Source: Aldehydirespirator sp028819505 (GTDB lineage Bacteria > Actinomycetota > Acidimicrobiia > Acidimicrobiales > Aldehydirespiratoraceae). Taken from it: a DNA stretch of 64,000 nucleotides. A program made the position numbers and the translations under genes. Location of the stretch: the NCBI GenBank assembly GCA_965207755.1, contig OZ242297.1, forward strand, positions 1,736,001 through 1,800,000, given 5' to 3'. This document shows, piece after piece, positions 59,987-64,000 of this stretch; position 1 is the stretch's first letter, and each line of letters opens with the position of its first letter. Below the pieces are notes generated by a model. It did no database searches, had not been told where the DNA came from, and saw only the letters and a program-made list of their open reading frames with translations.

Positions 59987-61420
59987 CTAGGGGACGCGCT
60001 CCAGGCGGAGCACGTTGGCGCTGCGCGACCGGTTGTCGGCACCGGCCAGGATCCCGACGATCTCGCCGGAGCGGGCGAAGTCGCGGTCGCGGGCCACCGC
60101 CACCGCCTGGCGGACCATCTCCTCGTTGGAGCCCCGGTCCTTGACCAGCACCGGCGTGGTGCCCCAGCTCAGGGTGAGCTGCTGCACGGTCCTGGGGTTG
60201 TGCGACAGGCCGATGATCCGGGCGTGGGGCCGGAAGCGGGCCATGGACCTCACGGTGAAGCCGGTGCCTGAGATGGCCAGGATGGTGGAGATCCCGAGCC
60301 CGTCGGCGGCCCGCCAGGCCGCCATGGTCATGGCGTCGGTGATCGAGGCGGCGTCGTGGCTGGAGTCGTCGGTCATGCGCAGCTCGGCCAGCCGCTCGGC
60401 CCACAGCTCGTAGTCGAACTCCTCGTCGGCCCGGCGGGCGATGCGGTCCATGGTGCGGACCACGTTGGCGGGGTCGGTCCCGACGGCGGTCTCGCCCGAG
60501 AGCATCAGTGCCGAGGAGCCGTCGAACACCGCGTTGGCGACGTCGCTGGCCTCGGCCCGGGTGGGCGACGGGCGCGAAACCATCGATTCGAGCATCTGGG
60601 TGGCGGTGATCACCGGGCGTCCGCCCGCGATGCACTGCTGGATGATCTGCTTCTGGAGGTGGGGCAGCTCCTCGATGCTGCACTCGCTGCCGAGGTCGCC
60701 GCGGGCCACCATGATCGCCCCGGCGGTATCGATGATGCCGGCCAGGTTCTGCACCGCCGCCCTGGTCTCGATCTTGGCGACCAGCAGCGGGCCCCGGGGG
60801 TGGGGCTCGGTGCCGACCCGCCGGATGTCGTGGGCGGAGCGCACGAACGATATGGCCACCATGTCGACGCCGAGCTCGATGAAGGCGTCGAGCGCCACGA
60901 AGTCGCTGGGGGTCGGCGTGGACACCCGCAGCCGGTCGGCGGGGATGTGAACGCCGGGGCAGCCCGACAGCACGCCGCCGTGGACGACGCGGACCTTGAG
61001 CCGGTCGCCGCCCTTGTCGACCACGTCGAGCACCACCCGCCCGTCGCCCACGTCGAGGGTGTCCCCCACCAGCACGTCGTCCATCAGGCTCGCGTAGTCC
61101 ACCTCCACCACGCTGCCGGTCGAGCGGTCGCCGCCGACCACCAGCTCGACAGTGCTGCCGGGGTGGAACTGCACGTGATCCTCGCCGAAGCTGGCGGCCC
61201 GCACCTTGGGTCCGGGAAGGTCCACCAGGATCCCCACCGGCCGGCTCTCCTGCTCGGCGACCCGGCGGATGCGCCGGTAGCGCTCGACGGCCTCGTCGAG
61301 CGTTCCGTGGGCCAGGCCGATGCGGGCCACGTCCATTCCGGCGGCCATCATGTCGCGCAGCGCGGACTCGTCCTCGCTGGCCGGACCGATGGTGGCGACG
61401 ATCTTCGTGCGACGCTGCAT
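59987..61420 (-). CDS. pyk: Pyruvate kinase
   Basis: Pyruvate kinase makes ATP and pyruvate from phosphoenolpyruvate at the end of glycolysis. The 477-residue protein starts MQRRTKIVATIGPASEDESA and has DLPGPKVRAASFG, DFVALDAFIELGVDMVAISF, VAKIETRAAVQN with the catalytic Lys, IMVARGDLGSECS and TATQMLESM, plus the C-terminal allosteric domain (GFTVRSMARFRPHARIIGLS). The ATG start at 61420 is in register with homologues. Confidence 0.95.
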   Translation of the reverse strand: MQRRTKIVATIGPASEDESALRDMMAAGMDVARIGLAHGTLDEAVERYRRIRRVAEQESRPVGILVDLPGPKVRAASFGEDHVQFHPGSTVELVVGGDRSTGSVVEVDYASLMDDVLVGDTLDVGDGRVVLDVVDKGGDRLKVRVVHGGVLSGCPGVHIPADRLRVSTPTPSDFVALDAFIELGVDMVAISFVRSAHDIRRVGTEPHPRGPLLVAKIETRAAVQNLAGIIDTAGAIMVARGDLGSECSIEELPHLQKQIIQQCIAGGRPVITATQMLESMVSRPSPTRAEASDVANAVFDGSSALMLSGETAVGTDPANVVRTMDRIARRADEEFDYELWAERLAELRMTDDSSHDAASITDAMTMAAWRAADGLGISTILAISGTGFTVRSMARFRPHARIIGLSHNPRTVQQLTLSWGTTPVLVKDRGSNEEMVRQAVAVARDRDFARSGEIVGILAGADNRSRSANVLRLERVP

Positions 61421-61514
61421 GCCCACAACGCTACCGCCGGCGGTGGGCGCCTGTGGACAACTGCCTGCCCGTGCAATGCGCCCACCCAGAGGCCGAGCGG
61501 GCAGGCGCACGATT

Positions 61515-61576
61515 CCGGCCCGTACGGGCGAGGCCGTGGCCCGAGCGGCACGTGAGCGAAGCGAACAAGAGCGGGA
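61515..61576 (+). repeat. Dispersed ~50-bp repeat, extended copy 6
   Basis: CCGGCCCGTACGGGC precedes GGCCGTGGCCCGAGCGG and GCGAACAAGAGCGGGAG. It lies between the divergent pyruvate kinase and phosphodiesterase genes, so it is inside a promoter region. Confidence 0.85.
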
Positions 61577-61635
61577 GACGCGCCGCCGCGGCGTGACAGG
61601 CTCATGCCTGCCCGCGCGCGTTCTAAGGTGCGGGC

Positions 61636-62397
61636 ATGGCGAGACACCCGTACCTGGACGTGGACGGGCCCATCGCCTTCGCCCACAGGGGCGGGGCCGA
61701 GGAGTTCCCCGAGAACACGCTGCGGGCCTTCCGCCACGCCGTCGACCTGGGCTACACCCACGTGGAGACCGACGTCCACGCCACCGCCGACGGGGTCGCG
61801 GTGGCGTTCCACGACGACGCCCTGGACCGGGTCACCGACGGGAGCGGCGTCGTGGGCGACCTCCCCTGGAGCCAGGTCCGGCGAGCCCGGGTGGCCGGCA
61901 CCGACCCGATCATGCGGCTCGACGACCTCCTGGAGGAGCTGCCGGACGCCAGGGTCAACATCGACCCCAAGAGCGACGCCGCGGCCGGGCCCCTGGCAGA
62001 TGTGCTCAGGCGAACCGGCGCGGTCGAGCGGGTGTGCGTGTGCTCGTTCTCGGACCGGCGCACCCGGCAGGTTCGCGACCAGATCGGGGGCGCGCTCTGC
62101 ACCGGCGCCGGCCCCCGCGGCATCGCCCGCCTGCTGGCCGCCTCGGCCCGGCTCGGCGCGCCGGCGTCCTTCGATTTCCACGCCGCCCAGGTGCCGGTGC
62201 GCGCCAAGGGCCTGACGCTGGTGCGGCCCGCGATGCTGGCCGCGGCCCACCGCCACGGCGTCGCAGTCCATGTCTGGACCATCGACGAGCCGGCCGAGAT
62301 GCACCGCCTCCTCGACATGGGGGTGGACGGCATCATGACCGACCGGCCCTCTGTGTTGCGCCGGGTGATGATCGAGCGGGGCCACTGGGAGACCTGA
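61636..62397 (+). CDS. Glycerophosphodiester phosphodiesterase family protein (second of two)
   Basis: A second GDPD-family enzyme shows IAFAHRGGAEEFPENTLRAF, THVETDVHATADGVAVAFHD, and IDPKSDAAAGPLADVLRR, with a C-terminal VWTIDEPAEMHRLLDMGVDG and IMTDRP. No signal peptide is visible. It is a paralogue of the gene at 4238, sharing the same order of catalytic motifs but not the surrounding sequence. It is divergent from pyruvate kinase and precedes the structured gene-less region. Confidence 0.9.
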   Translation: MARHPYLDVDGPIAFAHRGGAEEFPENTLRAFRHAVDLGYTHVETDVHATADGVAVAFHDDALDRVTDGSGVVGDLPWSQVRRARVAGTDPIMRLDDLLEELPDARVNIDPKSDAAAGPLADVLRRTGAVERVCVCSFSDRRTRQVRDQIGGALCTGAGPRGIARLLAASARLGAPASFDFHAAQVPVRAKGLTLVRPAMLAAAHRHGVAVHVWTIDEPAEMHRLLDMGVDGIMTDRPSVLRRVMIERGHWET

Positions 62398-63159
62398 TCG
62401 GGCCGTCCGCAGCTCCCGCATCGACGCCAGACTGTGGACGCATTGTGCATAACCGGGCGCCGCTTGGGGATTTCTCCAGAATGCTCGGGATTTCGATGGG
62501 GATTTCGCGTTTCCGGGTTGACAACCCGTGGCAGACCCCCGAAGATGCCGACCGTCCGAAGTGAGCAGCGACATAGGCGCTGGACCAGCCGCCGAAGGCC
62601 TCGGCCCGGAGCAGCGGAGCGGAGTCGATGAAGCGGTCCGCGGAGGACACCCAGCCAGCCAGGCCGGCTCGTAGGAGCCGGTGGGTCAGCCGGGGACACG
62701 GAGGTTCTCCTCCGAGCAGGCGGACATGATCCCCGACGGGGGACGATGACCGCAGGATCGGAGAAGGATCACCTCGCCGGGAGTCCCGGCGACTGCCGAG
62801 CACGCCGCCGGGCGGGCGAGGGAGTCACCGGAACGCCTCCAGGCGAGGGTGTCGCCGAGGCGCCGGGTCGAGTCCCGATCCCGACGGGGACCGGGCAGAA
62901 CCGGAGTCTCAGGAGGTGCCGACGGGTACCGCCGGATGATCCGGTCTCACGCCACGGAGCCGTCCGGGCGGGAGTCAGGGCACAGACCCGGATACGGGGA
63001 TGGGCCCCGGAGTGCCGCAGAATCCGACGGGATTCGGGCGGTCGGTGGACAGGCGCAATCGGAGCCCCGAGAAGTTGAGCGGCGCAAGCCGGGAGGCTAC
63101 TCGGGGCTCCGTCGCGTCCCGGCCGCGGCCATGCACTCAGACCGCCGGCAGCCGATGTG
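62398..63159. ncRNA. Gene-less, hairpin-rich region; candidate structured RNA
   Basis: No supported gene lies here. A possible promoter (TTGACA at 62518, 17-base spacer, GAAGAT at 62541) and a CGGGTT-GAC-AACCCG hairpin stand at the left. Further right I can pair: 62664-62681 (7 bp, GTAG loop), 62699-62714 (6 bp), 62730-62743, 62776-62790, 62834-62862 (11 bp with a 2-nt bulge), 62879-62890, 62915-62930, 63020-63035 and 63061-63110. Four of these stems close a GACG loop (62730, 62879, 62915, 63020). The pattern does not fit RNase P, SRP RNA, tmRNA or a riboswitch class I know. Strand and function are unknown. Confidence 0.4.
63061..63110. other. 11-bp stem with an internal GNRA hairpin
   Basis: GGAGCCCCGAG (63061-63071) pairs perfectly with CTCGGGGCTCC (63100-63110). 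Inside, CGGC-GCAA-GCCG (63080-63091) forms a second stem with a GCAA (GNRA) tetraloop. This is the strongest foldable element in the region and lies about 50 bp before the promoter of the terminal gene. Confidence 0.6.
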
Positions 63160-63165
63160 TATACT
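63160..63165 (+). promoter_or_regulatory. -10 box of the terminal secreted-protein gene
   Basis: TATACT, preceded by TGTG, resembles a -10 box; no strong -35 stands 17 bases upstream. It would give a leader of about 105 bases before the ATG at 63277. Confidence 0.45.
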
Positions 63166-63276
63166 CCCCCGCGGTTTCGGTGGTGCGTGCCGGCGGTGCG
63201 CTCCAACGGAGCTCGCAAGAAGCACAAGCAGAGCTGCCGGCCGGGCGCTGCCAGCTCTCACGAAAGGACAGACCAG

Positions 63277-63984
63277 ATGAAGAGAACTATGGCACTGGCT
63301 GCCGCAGTGGGCATGCTCACGCTGTTCGCGCTGGCGGGCCAGGCAGCCGCGCAGGGCCAGCCGACGGCGTCGGTAGACCCTGAGTACGTCGGCGCGGCGG
63401 GCGACCACACGGTGACGATCTCCGGCAGCGGATGGCAAGCCGACCCCGCAGTCACAGCGTGCCCCGGCTTCGGTGGCGCCATACCGGCCGCCATGGATCA
63501 AGGCGCGGCGCTCGCGAACTGCCCCGACCTCATCGCTGACATGGGTGCGACGGTCTCAGCTCCAGGCGGGTCATTCTCGACGTCGAGGACCCTCAGCGTC
63601 CCGGCCGAAGGGCTCGTGATACTGGTATTCACCGCGGAACCCTCGGCCGCTGACCTCGCCGTGGTGAAGGTCGGCGAGCCGATGGGCGACGACATGGGCG
63701 ACATGGACGGCGACATGGACGACATGGACGACATGGACGGCGACATGGACGACATGGACGGCGACATGGACGACATGGACGACATGGACGACATGGACGA
63801 CATGGGCGACATGGACGACATGGGCGACATGGGCGACGACATGGCTCCCGAGGGTGGAGCAGCGACCGGTTTCGGCGGCACGGCCGGCTCCGACGGCAAC
63901 AGCGTGGCCGTCCCCTTGGCCGCCACCCTCGCGGCAGTCGTCCTGCTAGGCGGAACGGCCCTGGCGGTCCGGCGGCACAGCTGA
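63277..63984 (+). CDS. Secreted wall- or membrane-anchored protein with Asp/Met repeats
   Basis: The 235-residue product has a signal peptide (MALAAAVGMLTLFALAGQAA), a beta-rich domain (EYVGAAGDHTVTISGSGWQA), a ~50-residue DMD/DDM repeat and a C-terminal helix (AVPLAATLAAVVLLGGTALA) followed by RRHS. The tail layout recalls sortase or membrane anchors, but no LPXTG motif is seen. The start ATG has GAAAGGA upstream. The acidic, Met-rich repeat might bind cations or metals; that is inference. The stop lies 16 bases before the window edge. Confidence 0.78.
   Translation: MKRTMALAAAVGMLTLFALAGQAAAQGQPTASVDPEYVGAAGDHTVTISGSGWQADPAVTACPGFGGAIPAAMDQGAALANCPDLIADMGATVSAPGGSFSTSRTLSVPAEGLVILVFTAEPSAADLAVVKVGEPMGDDMGDMDGDMDDMDDMDGDMDDMDGDMDDMDDMDDMDDMGDMDDMGDMGDDMAPEGGAATGFGGTAGSDGNSVAVPLAATLAAVVLLGGTALAVRRHS
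63685..63843. repeat. 9-bp minisatellite encoding Asp/Met repeats
   Basis: Repeated GACATGGAC-type 9-mers with GGCGAC variants encode DMD, DDM and GDM triplets in the terminal secreted protein. The unit is a multiple of three, so length change would preserve the frame. Confidence 0.93.
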
Positions 63985-64000
63985 CGACAATCCAACTCGC

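Noticed and set aside
62398..63159. RNase P RNA, tmRNA, SRP RNA or a known riboswitch
   Set aside because: None of their conserved core sequences (for example GAGGAAAGTCC of RNase P, or the GGGGAACC and GGGTGAATC of ydaO) is present.

Overview
The window looks like chromosomal DNA from a high-GC actinobacterium. The main reason is a complete Pup-proteasome gene set (arc, dop, pup, prcB, prcA, pafA, pafB, pafC) running in one direction into tatA, tatC and helY, with trmI upstream. This is the gene order known from Mycobacterium (trmI - mpa - dop - pup - prcB - prcA - pafA - pafB - pafC - tatA - tatC - helY). GTG and TTG starts and GTGA/ATGA stop-start overlaps are frequent. A member of the Acidimicrobiia or a related deep actinobacterial lineage is a reasonable guess, but that is inference.

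Layout, left to right. 1-7 kb (minus strand): helY (cut by the window edge), tatC, a TatA/TatB subunit, a tRNA-like remnant, a glycerophosphodiester phosphodiesterase, lepB and pafC. 7-15 kb: an insert between pafC and pafB with a frameshifted coiled-coil gene, a UvrD-like helicase and a 1715-residue exonuclease-DinG-RecQ fusion. 15-17.4 kb: pafB and pafA. 17.5-22 kb: a second insert with a DUF1778 antitoxin followed by a GNAT-HipA chimera, a haloalkane-dehalogenase-like hydrolase, gene fragments and a DUF4143 ATPase. 22-25.5 kb: prcA, prcB, pup, dop. 25.5-31.4 kb: a four-gene polar amino-acid ABC transporter. 31.6-37.7 kb: arc, a divergent ferredoxin, and a tightly overlapping operon of three small genes, ttuB-like, ttuA-like, trmI and a membrane-anchored serine protease.

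37.8-48.2 kb is a defence or restriction-modification island whose composition I do not recognise. Five plus-strand genes (Mrr-like reader, PLD-nuclease/SF2 helicase, small protein, DndD-like SMC ATPase, small protein) face three minus-strand genes (PD-(D/E)XK nuclease and two paralogous DNA methyltransferases). The Mrr-like protein and the PD-(D/E)XK nuclease share a domain. 48.3-62.4 kb returns to housekeeping genes: a Lon N-domain protein, dacB, transketolase, transaldolase, a ClC channel, RNase D, a MobA-rhodanese fusion, a DUF3151 protein, pyruvate kinase and a second phosphodiesterase. 62.4-63.3 kb is a gene-less stretch dense in hairpins, ahead of a secreted Asp/Met-repeat protein at the right end.

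How the genes work together. PafA attaches Pup to target proteins, Dop removes it, Arc unfolds the targets and PrcAB degrades them. PafB/PafC are WYL regulators known to activate DNA-damage genes, and here DNA-repair helicases sit between them. TtuB/TtuA and TrmI would modify neighbouring T-loop positions of tRNA. Two repeat themes recur: in-frame minisatellites at domain boundaries of HelY, LepB, the protease and the terminal secreted protein, and a dispersed hairpin repeat of about 50 bp seen six times, mostly between genes.
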